DNA of 43,164 nucleotides from positions 1 to 43,164 of the forward strand of contig CAZGRE010000008.1 in the NCBI GenBank assembly GCA_964528085.1. Reading direction: 5' to 3'. Under the pieces are notes generated by a model. The model saw nothing but the letters and a program-made list of their open reading frames with translations. It had not been told where the DNA came from and did no database searches. Shown piece after piece: positions 7,513-15,223 of this stretch. Numbering within the stretch: position 1 is the first letter of the stretch; each line of letters begins with the position of its first letter. The position numbers and the translations under genes were made by a program. Source of the stretch: B2-G16 sp964528085. GTDB lineage: Bacteria > Bipolaricaulota > Bipolaricaulia > UBA7950 > UBA9294.

Positions 7513-7923
7513 ATGGAAAAGACCGATTATGCGTTCCGAACCGTCGTCGATCTCCCCTACAAAGAGGCATTGAGGCTGGTCAAGGAGGGGCTCAACCGGG
7601 AAGGGTTCGGCGTCCTCACCGAGGTCGACGTCAAGAAGGTGTTGGGTGAGAAACTGGACGTTCAGTTTCGACAGTACTCGATCATCGGAGCGTGCAACCC
7701 GCCCCTATCGCACCGGGCATTCACAAAGGACCTCGACGCAGGTCTCGTCCTGCCGTGCAACGTGACCGTCTACGAGGATGATGATCGAAGCGTGGTTACG
7801 ATCGCCGATCCGGTTGTGATGATAGCAGTCCTCCGCAACCCGAACCTCGATGAGGTGGCGCGCGAAGCACGGGAGAAGCTGAAGCGGGTCATCGAGCGGC
7901 TGGAGGGGGAAAGTCCGGCCTGA
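7513..7923 (+). CDS. DUF302 domain protein
   Basis: A 136-aa soluble protein that is almost entirely a DUF302 domain: an N-terminal alpha/beta part (YAFRTVVDLPYKEA), a central strand QYSIIGACNPPL, then LPCNVTVYEDD and a helical C-terminus. Single Cys residues lie in GACNPP and LPCNV. DUF302 proteins have no established reaction and are often found with thioredoxin-, sulfur- or metal-related genes. Here it is the third gene of the CsoR-controlled copper operon, with AAAGGAG 7 nt before the ATG. A role in handling metal or redox damage is inference from context. Confidence 0.85.
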   Translation: MEKTDYAFRTVVDLPYKEALRLVKEGLNREGFGVLTEVDVKKVLGEKLDVQFRQYSIIGACNPPLSHRAFTKDLDAGLVLPCNVTVYEDDDRSVVTIADPVVMIAVLRNPNLDEVAREAREKLKRVIERLEGESPA

Positions 7924-7952
7924 CCCTTATTAATTTCACCGTTCGAAAGGGA

Positions 7953-7981
7953 TTGAAGGGAGGCGCTTCCTTTAGTATGAT
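7953..7981 (+). promoter_or_regulatory. Promoter of the ZntA-type ATPase operon
   Basis: TTGAAG (7953-7958), 17-nt spacer, TATGAT (7976-7981). The predicted start point near 7988 falls in an imperfect palindrome, and the upstream ATG at 7996 would then sit almost at the 5' end of the mRNA. This supports translation from the ATG at 8023. Confidence 0.65.
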
Positions 7982-7987
7982 ACAAAT

Positions 7988-8003
7988 ATAAGCAAATGTT
8001 TAT
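7988..8003 (+). promoter_or_regulatory. Imperfect AT-rich palindrome, possible metal-responsive operator
   Basis: ATAAGCAAATGTTTAT reads ATAAGCA-AA-TGTTTAT; seven-base arms match at six positions. It lies at the predicted start point of the ZntA-type ATPase transcript. ArsR/SmtB-family zinc and cadmium repressors bind AT-rich imperfect repeats in such positions. No such regulator gene is seen in the window, so the assignment is tentative. Confidence 0.4.
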
Positions 8004-8022
8004 CGATGAGGGGTTCACCACT

Positions 8023-10122
8023 ATGAACGACCGGTCGCAGGAGGAACGGAGGATAAAGCTGAAAGGGGTGACGTGCGCCTCGTGCGCCCTCGACCTGGAG
8101 GCGGCCCTCCACCGGGAGGGGTACGAATCCGCGTCGATCAGCCTCGCCACCGGCGAGCTCTCCCTCCGGGGGGACCTGGAGCGGGCGAAGCGCGTGATCA
8201 AGCGGCTCGAGCCCGAGGTGGAGTTCATCGCGCCGGGTGAGGTCAAGGGTCGCCGTCGGCCGCTCTATTACATCGTCCCAGCGATCCTCCTCTTCCTCGC
8301 CGGGATCGTCCTCCGCTACATACATCCGATCGGCGGGGTCGCCGTGACCCTTCCCCTCTTCGCAGCGGCGTACGTACTCGTCGGATGGCGGGTGATAAGA
8401 AGGGCCGCCTCGAACCTGATCCACGGCAGGCTCCTCGACGAGAACCTCCTTCTCGTGATCGCCACCGCCGGGGCGTTCGCCATCCGGGAATACCCGGAGG
8501 CGGCAGGGGTGATGCTCTTCTACTCTGTCGGGGAGTACTTCCAGGACCTTGCGGTCGGAAAGGCGCGCTCATCCATCGAGTCGCTCCTCTCCCTCAAGGT
8601 TGACCGCGCGCACCGCGTCTCGGACGACGGCACGGTCGACGTCCCGCTGGAGGAGGTGTCAGTCGGGGATGTGATCGCCGTCCGGCCCGGGGAGCGAATC
8701 CCGCTCGACGGGGTCGTCGTCTCCGGGCGGACTACCCTCGACACCTCAGCCCTGACCGGGGAGAGCGTCCCGCGTCGGGCCGGCCCGGGGGAGGATGTCC
8801 TCTCCGGGATGCTCAACTTAAGCGGCCTCCTTCAGGTGGAGGTGAAAAAACCGGTGGGCGAGTCGACCCTCACCCGGATCCTCGAGCTGGTGGAGATGGC
8901 CGGGGCGAGGAAGGCGGCGACGGAACGGTTCATCACCCGGTTCGCCCGGGTCTACACGCCGGCGGTCGTCGGGCTGGCACTCGTCATCGGTCTGATCCCT
9001 CCGCTCCTCGGCTGGGGATCGTTCCACACCTGGGGATACCGGGCGCTCGTCCTGCTCGTTATCTCGTGCCCGTGCGCGCTCGTCCTGTCGATCCCGCTCG
9101 GCTACTTTGGTGGGATCGGGAGGGCGTCCAAACAAGGCGTTCTCGTGAAGGGGTCGAACTTCCTCGACGCCCTCGCCAGGGTGGAGATCGTCGCGTTCGA
9201 CAAGACCGGGACGCTGACGGAGGGGGAGTTTAAGGTGACCAGCGTCGTGCCGGCAGACGGCTGGAGCAAGGATGATCTCCTCCGGCTCGCGGCATGGGCG
9301 GAGGAGGGGTCGAACCACCCGATCGCGACGGCGATCAAGGCGGCCTACTCCGGAGCCCGATCCACTGCACCCGCTGCCTCCTCCGAGGAAATCCCCGGGG
9401 AGGGGGTCACCGTCAAAATCGACGGGAAACGGGTCATCGTCGGGAACGACCGGCTGCTTCACCGCTTTGAGATCCCACATACAACCTGCAAAGTTCCCGG
9501 GACCGTCGCCCACGTCGCGGTGGGCAGCGACTACGCTGGCTATCTCGTCATCGCCGATGCCGTGAAGGAGGACGCCCCTGCCGCCGTCCGGAGGCTGAAG
9601 ACCCTTGGGGTGAGGAAGGTGGTCCTCGTCACCGGGGACAGCCCCGGGGTTGCGGCCGCCGTCGCCGAACAGGTAGGGGCCGACGACTGGTACGCCGGCC
9701 TCCTTCCGGAAGGGAAGGTCGATGTGATCGAGTCCCTGGCACGCGAAAACCGGCCGGGGGCGAAGCTGGCGTTCGTCGGAGATGGGATAAACGATGCCCC
9801 GGTGATCGCGCGGGCGGACCTCGGGATCGCGATGGGCGGGCTGGGGAGCGACGCCGCGATCGAGACCGCGGATGTGGTGATCATGGACGACCGCCCGTCC
9901 AAGCTGGCCGACGGGATCCTCACCGCCCGGAGGACGAAGCGGATCGTCTGGCAGAACATCGTCTTCGCCCTCGGGGTGAAGGTCTCGTTCATCGGGTTGG
10001 GGATCGTTGGAAAAGCGACGATGTGGGAGGCGGTATTCGCCGATGTCGGAGTCGCGCTGATCGCCGTTTTAAACGCGATGCGGATCCTGAGAAACGACCG
10101 AACTACAAAGGAGGAAACATGA
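8023..10122 (+). CDS. zntA: Zn2+/Cd2+/Pb2+-exporting P-type ATPase (P1B-2, ZntA/CadA type)
   Basis: A 699-aa P1B ATPase. An N-terminal HMA-like domain carries the metal-binding motif CASC (Cys18, Cys21). The transmembrane CPC motif (Cys349-Pro-Cys351 in SCPCALVLSIPLGYFGG) and the GMGGLGSDAAIETADVV-type segment before the last helices are typical of zinc/cadmium/lead pumps rather than copper pumps. The TGES actuator loop, DKTGTLTEGE (Asp393) and GDGINDAPVIA are intact. The start at 8023 is chosen over ATG 7996 because GATGAGGGG lies 7 nt upstream and because 7996 falls in the predicted operator. It overlaps the DUF1573-rhodanese gene by 4 nt. Confidence 0.93.
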   Translation: MNDRSQEERRIKLKGVTCASCALDLEAALHREGYESASISLATGELSLRGDLERAKRVIKRLEPEVEFIAPGEVKGRRRPLYYIVPAILLFLAGIVLRYIHPIGGVAVTLPLFAAAYVLVGWRVIRRAASNLIHGRLLDENLLLVIATAGAFAIREYPEAAGVMLFYSVGEYFQDLAVGKARSSIESLLSLKVDRAHRVSDDGTVDVPLEEVSVGDVIAVRPGERIPLDGVVVSGRTTLDTSALTGESVPRRAGPGEDVLSGMLNLSGLLQVEVKKPVGESTLTRILELVEMAGARKAATERFITRFARVYTPAVVGLALVIGLIPPLLGWGSFHTWGYRALVLLVISCPCALVLSIPLGYFGGIGRASKQGVLVKGSNFLDALARVEIVAFDKTGTLTEGEFKVTSVVPADGWSKDDLLRLAAWAEEGSNHPIATAIKAAYSGARSTAPAASSEEIPGEGVTVKIDGKRVIVGNDRLLHRFEIPHTTCKVPGTVAHVAVGSDYAGYLVIADAVKEDAPAAVRRLKTLGVRKVVLVTGDSPGVAAAVAEQVGADDWYAGLLPEGKVDVIESLARENRPGAKLAFVGDGINDAPVIARADLGIAMGGLGSDAAIETADVVIMDDRPSKLADGILTARRTKRIVWQNIVFALGVKVSFIGLGIVGKATMWEAVFADVGVALIAVLNAMRILRNDRTTKEET

Positions 10123-10799
10123 GAAACGTCGGATTGATAGTTCTTTTCATCGTGCTCGGAATCGGAATGGCCGTAGCGGCCTCTCCACAGATAAGCGTCG
10201 ATGAACCGGTCTACGATTTCGGAGAGATACTGGAAGGGCTGGCCGTCGTCCATACCTTTGTCCTGCAGAACATCGGAGAGGAGCCGCTCGTGATCGAGGA
10301 CGTCCACGTAAGCTGCGGGTGCACGACGACTTCGCTCACTAAGTCGACCCTCGATCCGGGGGAGTCGGTCGAGCTCGGGGTGACGTTCGACTCGGCCGGC
10401 TTCAGCGGGAAGATCGTAAAGAACATCACCATCGAATCGAACGACCCCGCCACCCCAAAGCTCGTACTCAAGCTGACCGGAACGGTGAAACGTTCGGAGA
10501 GGTACCACATCGCAGTGAGCGACCTGAACTATCTGTTCTATCTCCTGATCGACCTGCGGACACCCCAGGAATACGAAGACTCACACATTCTCGGAGCGAT
10601 CAACGTCCCGTACGACGAGCTCGTCGATTGGACTGATCGTCTCCCGAAGGGGGTATTGATCATCCTCTACGACGAGGACGGGACCCTCTCCGATCAGGCG
10701 GCGCAATTCCTGAACGAGAACGGCTTCCCCGAGGCGAGGAGCCTCCTCGGCGGGCTGATCGAATGGAGGAGGCAGTTCAAGGAGAAGTTCATCTACTGA
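10119..10799 (+). CDS. Exported DUF1573-rhodanese fusion protein, rhodanese site degenerate
   Basis: The start is ATG 10119 (226 aa), with AAAGGAGG upstream and a 4-nt overlap with the zntA stop; the open frame reaching back to 10023 lies inside zntA. A signal peptide covers residues 1-21 (cut near VAAS). Residues about 25-122 are a DUF1573 Ig-like domain with the hallmark VSCGCTTTS (Cys66, Cys68). Residues about 130-226 are a rhodanese fold (LIDLRTPQEYEDSHILGAIN). The catalytic loop reads YDEDGTLS, so the sulfur-carrying Cys is replaced by Asp185 and thiosulfate sulfurtransferase activity is not expected. It probably acts outside the membrane as a binding or scaffold protein linked to metal efflux. 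Confidence 0.85.
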   Translation: MRNVGLIVLFIVLGIGMAVAASPQISVDEPVYDFGEILEGLAVVHTFVLQNIGEEPLVIEDVHVSCGCTTTSLTKSTLDPGESVELGVTFDSAGFSGKIVKNITIESNDPATPKLVLKLTGTVKRSERYHIAVSDLNYLFYLLIDLRTPQEYEDSHILGAINVPYDELVDWTDRLPKGVLIILYDEDGTLSDQAAQFLNENGFPEARSLLGGLIEWRRQFKEKFIY

Positions 10800-10814
10800 C
10801 TTCATTCAATACGT

Positions 10815-11303
10815 TCAGTACTCCGGCCTGAGGCCGAACTCGGCCGCTTCGATCCACTCCGCCGGCCGGTCGAAGTATTCGGCGAGGCCGCTCACCAGGA
10901 GGTAGTGCCTGAGCTCCTGCTCGGCGAGGAGGGAAAAGAGCTCCCTCTCCTTCGGGTCGGCGGTCTCCTTCCGTTTTTCCACGTAGAAGGTCCGCGTGGC
11001 GCTCTCGATCTCCATCGCCTCCTGCAGGATCCCACGCATCGAGGCGTCCTCCGAGACCGCCTCCTTACCCTCCTTCACCCCCCCTTCGATGATCCCGCGC
11101 ACATCCTCAGAGAGGAGGGATCTCTCGAGCCTCCCGTACACCCCGCCCTTCAACTCCTTCAGCGCCGCGGCGTGGCGTGACTCCTCCTTCGCAAGGAGCG
11201 CGAGGATCCTTTTAGAGCTCGGGTCCCTCACCCGGCCGGCCGCCTCCTCATAGAAGGAACGAGCCCGTTCCTCCATTTCTATCGCTCCGTCGAGCAGCGC
11301 CAC
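10815..11303 (-). CDS. Ferritin-like/rubrerythrin-type diiron protein
   Basis: A 162-aa helical protein with two repeats of a ferritin-like helix pair. The first carries Glu in EMEERARSFYEEAA and EESRH; the second has EIESATRTFY and EQELRH. Glu and ExxH residues in this spacing are the diiron ligands of rubrerythrins. There is no C-terminal rubredoxin Cys domain, so it is an erythrin/YciF-like protein. It may reduce peroxide or handle iron. The start is GTG with AAGGGGGG upstream. It follows the DUF47 gene by 22 nt on the same strand, so they are probably cotranscribed. Confidence 0.82.
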   Translation of the reverse strand: MALLDGAIEMEERARSFYEEAAGRVRDPSSKRILALLAKEESRHAAALKELKGGVYGRLERSLLSEDVRGIIEGGVKEGKEAVSEDASMRGILQEAMEIESATRTFYVEKRKETADPKERELFSLLAEQELRHYLLVSGLAEYFDRPAEWIEAAEFGLRPEY

Positions 11304-11325
11304 GATCCCCCCTTCCTGATCCGAC

Positions 11326-11967
11326 TCAGAGGCTCCGTTCGGCGACCATTATGTCGATCCGATCGGAGAGGTCCTCGGCGCGATCCGACAATTCGACGAG
11401 ATCCTCGATGAAATCGCGAAGCTGGAGCTTCCGCGCCAGTTCGATATCCATCTTGAACACGGTCTTAAGCGCCTCCCTCTCCAAGCGATCGACCTTCCCT
11501 TCGAGGATTTCGATCTCCTTCGTGTGGGTGAGGGCGCTCGTCGGCCTACGAAACAGGGCGTGAAGGGCGTTCTTGACCTCCTCCCTTATCTTCTCCGTCT
11601 CGGCTGCGATCCCTTCGATATAGGGGGTGATCTCCTCCGGTATGGCGATCCTCTCGAGGATGAGGGTATCGAGGGTCGCCTCTCCCGAGTTGGCGAGCCG
11701 ATCGACCTGTTCGATGATCTCGAGTATGTCCCGGCGCGATGCGGCGAGGAGGGCGCCGGAGAGGAGCTCAACCTCCACCTCACGCCGGATGTCATCGGCC
11801 CGCCCTTCGGCCTCGTGCGTCTTGAACGCCAGCTCCTTCGCCTTCTCGATGTCCTTCTCGACCACGTACGCCATCAACGACTCGTGAAACGAAACGAGCG
11901 CGGCATCGACCTGGCGGAGGTGGCGGAGGACGAGCTCCTCGATCTTCTTCCCTTTCCTAAAGAACAC
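11326..11967 (-). CDS. DUF47 (PhoU-like) protein, TIGR00153 family
   Basis: A 213-aa all-helical protein rich in Glu, Arg and Leu. The N-terminus (FFRKGKKIEELVLRHL), the helix LLSGALLAASRRDILEIIEQVDRLAN and the C-terminal EDLVELSDRAEDLSDRIDI are those of DUF47 proteins. These are PhoU-like metal-binding helix bundles usually encoded with Pit-type phosphate transporters. No pit gene is adjacent here. The GTG start has GAGGAGG upstream. The nearest neighbour is a ferritin-like protein, so an alternative role with metal ions is possible. Confidence 0.85.
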   Translation of the reverse strand: MFFRKGKKIEELVLRHLRQVDAALVSFHESLMAYVVEKDIEKAKELAFKTHEAEGRADDIRREVEVELLSGALLAASRRDILEIIEQVDRLANSGEATLDTLILERIAIPEEITPYIEGIAAETEKIREEVKNALHALFRRPTSALTHTKEIEILEGKVDRLEREALKTVFKMDIELARKLQLRDFIEDLVELSDRAEDLSDRIDIMVAERSL

Positions 11968-12022
11968 GATCCCTCCTCGATAGATTGGCTCGCAGCTAGA
12001 ATAGGCTCGGACTCAGCCGGCG

Positions 12023-12709
12023 TCAAGAATCGTCCGTTCCGTGAGGGAAAAGGTGTAAGCACTCACCGGAGGCGACCGGGATGATCCCGAGCGGCCCCTC
12101 CACGATGAGCCTCCCCTCATCGTCGATCCCACGGGCAAGGCCGATGATCGGATCATCCCTGAGGCCGCGGTAGACCGAAACGCGAGCCCCGATCGTCAGA
12201 CAGCGGGCCCGATAAGCGGCCAAGAGATCGCTTTCCTTCCGTTCCACGAGAAGCTCCTCTCCAATCGCCTCAAGGAGTCGATCGCGATCGATGGCGATGC
12301 CGTGTGCCGCGGTAGAAGTGCTCCCCGGAATCGGCGAGGCAAGGAGGTTTATCCCGATTCCGACAAGCGCGATTGAACCGACCGTCTCTATGATCATCCC
12401 CCCGAGCTTCTCCTTACCGATCAGGACGTCATTCGGCCACTTGAGCCCGGCCTCGATCCCGAACCGATCGAGTGCGGAGAGGACCGAGACCCCCGCCTTG
12501 ATCGGAAGGAGCCTCCGGTTCTCGAGGATGAACGTCGCATACAGCCCCCCTACCGGGGAGGACCACTCCCGCCCGAACCTCCCCCTCCCTGCGGTCTGGG
12601 AGTCGGAGACGACCAGATCCCCTACCCGAGCGAGCCGATCCGCGAGGAGGCTCCGCGCAACGTCTTGGGTCGAACCGACCGTCCGGAACCGATGTACCTT
12701 CCCGCTCAT
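12023..12709 (-). CDS. birA: Biotin--[acetyl-CoA-carboxylase] ligase (monofunctional)
   Basis: A 228-aa group I biotin protein ligase without the N-terminal helix-turn-helix of E. coli BirA, so it is an enzyme and not a repressor. It activates biotin as biotinyl-AMP and transfers it to the lysine of carboxyl carrier proteins. Seen are the N-terminal STQDVA, the biotin/AMP loop TAGRGRFGREWSSP (about 39-52), LKWPNDVLIGKEKLGGMI (about 93-110) and a small C-terminal SH3-like domain with VASGECLHL. Its ATG overlaps the stop of the larA-family gene by 4 nt, so the two are translationally coupled. Confidence 0.93.
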   Translation of the reverse strand: MSGKVHRFRTVGSTQDVARSLLADRLARVGDLVVSDSQTAGRGRFGREWSSPVGGLYATFILENRRLLPIKAGVSVLSALDRFGIEAGLKWPNDVLIGKEKLGGMIIETVGSIALVGIGINLLASPIPGSTSTAAHGIAIDRDRLLEAIGEELLVERKESDLLAAYRARCLTIGARVSVYRGLRDDPIIGLARGIDDEGRLIVEGPLGIIPVASGECLHLFPHGTDDS

Positions 12710-13971
12710 CCGCCTGAAAGGACCGGGAACGTGTCGGCGGCGTGCGGCATGACAAGGGCACGAAAGCCATCGCCGAACCGATCGCGGGCGATCCGAATGA
12801 CATCCTGCAAGTCCTTAATCGGCGTGAGGAAGAATCGCTCGACGAGCCGATCATCCATCTCGGAATAGAGGTGGATCGAAGCACGGTTAAGATCGCGGGC
12901 GAGGTAGACCGCCTTATGCCCGCCGAGCCTGAACCCCTCCTCGTTGAAGATCTCAAGGACGTCCGCCGGGGAGCGGCTCCGCATGATCCAATCGGTGAAG
13001 GTGGCGTTCCCTACCCCATCGGGGCAGGCAGCGACGAGGACGACCATCCCCCCTTCCCGCACCGCCCGCATCGCGTTGTAGGCCCCTTTGTACGCCTGAT
13101 AGAGATCGATGTCCTTCGGGTGCCCACCGACCGAGGCGATCACCAGATCGGCAGGACCTTCAAGAGGGACTTGGAAGCGTTCGTCCCAGAACGCACGCCC
13201 TTCCGCGTGTGCCGCCTCTGCCTCGCCGACGACGACCTTAGCCACACCTTCATCCGAACCGAAGATGACGTCGACGATGAAATCGAGGTTGACCATCCCC
13301 GCCGCCTCGACCATCTCCTCGCTCACCGGGTTCCCGGAGTAGACGCACCCCTCGCTCCGCGGGGAGATCATCCGTGCGTGGTTCGCCTCGATCGTCTCCC
13401 TCCCGGCGACGCCGGGGAGGATGTTTTTCCTCCCGCCTGAATAACCGGCGTAATAGTGCATCCCGATGTGGCCGATGCTCACTACGTGCTCTGCCTCGAC
13501 GACGAGGCGGTTGAGGAGTATCGGATTCCCGCGCGAGCTCTCCCCCACCTCGACGAGATCGGAATCGCAATCGTGGATGACGACCCGGAACCGGTCCCTC
13601 ATCCCGCCGAGGATCGAATCGAGCTCGTCATCCCGCGGAGGCCTGTGTATCCCGGTGGCGACGAGGATGGTGACATCCTCAGGGGAGACCCTCCCTTCGA
13701 TACGCTCCCAGATCAGCTCGAGGATCTCACCCGTAGGGGTCGGCCGGGTGTGATCGTTGACGATGAAGACGGTCTTCTCCCCGGGGCTGAAGATCGAGCG
13801 GGGATCAGGGATGCCGATCGGATCCTCCCAAGCGCGGGAAAAGAGATCGGGAAGGGGATGAGATGGGGTGACCCTCCCCTCCAACACCGATACGAGGTTC
13901 GCCGATGGAATCTCGATCCCGACCGAACCCCTACCATAGGGGAGCGAAGAGTGAACCGATGAACCTTCCAT
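12706..13971 (-). CDS. larA: LarA-family nickel-pincer racemase/epimerase
   Basis: A 421-aa homologue of lactate racemase LarA, which interconverts hydroxyacid stereoisomers with a nickel-pincer cofactor. The catalytic and metal residues align in order and spacing with the known His108, His174, Lys184 and His200: here His109 (TGIHRPP), His172 and Lys182 (MHYYAGYSGGRKN) and His198 (ANHAR). DHTRPTP (73-79) is also present. The pincer-synthesis genes larB, larC and larE are not in this window, so the cofactor must come from elsewhere, and the substrate may be another 2-hydroxyacid. The gene has a TTGGTA-17-TAGAAT promoter 9 nt from the ATG and no clear Shine-Dalgarno sequence, so a leaderless mRNA is likely. 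It overlaps birA. Confidence 0.88.
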   Translation of the reverse strand: MEGSSVHSSLPYGRGSVGIEIPSANLVSVLEGRVTPSHPLPDLFSRAWEDPIGIPDPRSIFSPGEKTVFIVNDHTRPTPTGEILELIWERIEGRVSPEDVTILVATGIHRPPRDDELDSILGGMRDRFRVVIHDCDSDLVEVGESSRGNPILLNRLVVEAEHVVSIGHIGMHYYAGYSGGRKNILPGVAGRETIEANHARMISPRSEGCVYSGNPVSEEMVEAAGMVNLDFIVDVIFGSDEGVAKVVVGEAEAAHAEGRAFWDERFQVPLEGPADLVIASVGGHPKDIDLYQAYKGAYNAMRAVREGGMVVLVAACPDGVGNATFTDWIMRSRSPADVLEIFNEEGFRLGGHKAVYLARDLNRASIHLYSEMDDRLVERFFLTPIKDLQDVIRIARDRFGDGFRALVMPHAADTFPVLSGG

Positions 13972-13980
13972 GACCCCGCG

Positions 13981-14009
13981 ATTCTAGCCTGGGCCCGACC
14001 GACTACCAA
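13981..14009 (-). promoter_or_regulatory. larA-birA promoter
   Basis: On the minus strand TTGGTA (14009-14004), 17-nt spacer, TAGAAT (13986-13981). Only 9 nt separate the -10 from the start codon, so the mRNA leader would be 0-3 nt. Confidence 0.6.
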
Positions 14010-14011
14010 CC

Positions 14012-14040
14012 TTGCGCGAAAAGACCGGCCGGGCTACGCT
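14012..14040 (+). promoter_or_regulatory. Possible metK promoter
   Basis: TTGCGC (14012-14017), 17-nt spacer, TACGCT (14035-14040), followed by the ribosome site GGGAGGAG before ATG 14064. The hexamers are weak. No SAM riboswitch fold is recognised in the short leader. Confidence 0.35.
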
Positions 14041-14063
14041 CTTCCCGCTTCGAAGGGAGGAGT

Positions 14064-15221
14064 ATGCGAAGGCTATACCTCACGTCGGAATCGGTGACCG
14101 AGGGGCATCCCGACAAGATCGCGGATCGGATCTCTGATGCCGTCCTTGATGCGATCCTCGCCGAGGATGAGGATGCGCACGTGGCGTGCGAGACGTTCCT
14201 CACCACCGGGCTCGTCCTCGTCGGGGGGGAGATCTCGACCGAGACGTACGTCGACATCGACCGGATCGCCCGGCGGGTGATAAAGGAGGTCGGCTACCAC
14301 CAGGCGGACTACGGGTTCAACTATCGCGACTGCGCTGTGATCTCCACGATCCACTCCCAGTCACCGGACATCGCCGCGGCGGTGGAGCGAGCGAGTAACG
14401 ATCGCGATGCGATCGGGGCCGGCGACCAGGGGATCATGTACGGGTACGCCTGCACCGGGACCCCTGAGCTGATGCCCCTCCCGATCACCCTCGCCCATCG
14501 CCTCACCCGCCGGCTCGCCGCGGTGCGGAAGGATGGGACCCTCCCCTATCTCCGGCCGGACGGGAAGTCGCAGGTGACGATCGAGTACGAGGACTCAAGG
14601 CCCATGAGGGCGAAGGCGGTCCTCCTCGCCGCCCAGCACGACCCGGAGATCGACCCCGATTTGTTGCGCGACGAGCTGGTCGAGCACGTTATCCGGCCGG
14701 TGATGGAGGGGTGGATCGACGAGGATACCGAGATCCTCGTCAACTCATCCGGGAGGTTTGTCGTCGGCGGCCCGGCGGCGGACACCGGGATGACCGGGCG
14801 GAAGATCATCGTCGACACCTACGGGGGCTACGGCTCGCATGGGGGCGGGGCGTTCTCCGGGAAGGACCCGACGAAGGTCGACCGTTCCGGCTCGTACATG
14901 GCCCGTTACGTGGCGAAGAATATCGTCGCCGCCGGCCTCGCGTCCGAGGTGGAGATCCAGATCGCCTACGCGATCGGGCTTGCCGCCCCACTGGCGGTGA
15001 ACGTCGATACCTACGGGACCGGTACCTACCCGGACGATTCCCTGCGCGAGGCAGTACGGAGGGTGTTCGACTTCCGGCCCGGCGCGATCATCGACCGGCT
15101 CGACCTCTCCCGCCCGATCTACGAGCCGTTCTCCTGCTACGGCCACTTCGGGAGGACCGACGTCCCCTCACCGTGGGAGGAGACCGACCGGATCGAGGAC
15201 CTCAAGCGAGCCCTCGGCTAG
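14064..15221 (+). CDS. metK: S-adenosylmethionine synthetase
   Basis: This 385-aa enzyme makes S-adenosylmethionine from methionine and ATP in the cytoplasm. All family signatures are present: EGHPDKIADRISDAVLDAIL near the N-terminus, GAGDQGIMYGYA (about 113-124) and the P-loop-like GGGAFSGKDPTKVDRS (about 262-277), followed by AAYVAKNIVA-type helix residues (ARYVAKNIVAAG). Length is normal for the family. The start has GGGAGGAG 6 nt upstream. The gene is divergent from larA (92 nt apart) and convergent with the MgtC-like gene, with only 2 nt between the stops. Confidence 0.97.
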   Translation: MRRLYLTSESVTEGHPDKIADRISDAVLDAILAEDEDAHVACETFLTTGLVLVGGEISTETYVDIDRIARRVIKEVGYHQADYGFNYRDCAVISTIHSQSPDIAAAVERASNDRDAIGAGDQGIMYGYACTGTPELMPLPITLAHRLTRRLAAVRKDGTLPYLRPDGKSQVTIEYEDSRPMRAKAVLLAAQHDPEIDPDLLRDELVEHVIRPVMEGWIDEDTEILVNSSGRFVVGGPAADTGMTGRKIIVDTYGGYGSHGGGAFSGKDPTKVDRSGSYMARYVAKNIVAAGLASEVEIQIAYAIGLAAPLAVNVDTYGTGTYPDDSLREAVRRVFDFRPGAIIDRLDLSRPIYEPFSCYGHFGRTDVPSPWEETDRIEDLKRALG

Positions 15222-15223
15222 CC

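Noticed and set aside
13972..14063. SAM riboswitch before metK
   Set aside because: The 92-nt gap is shared with the divergent larA promoter and no riboswitch core could be recognised.
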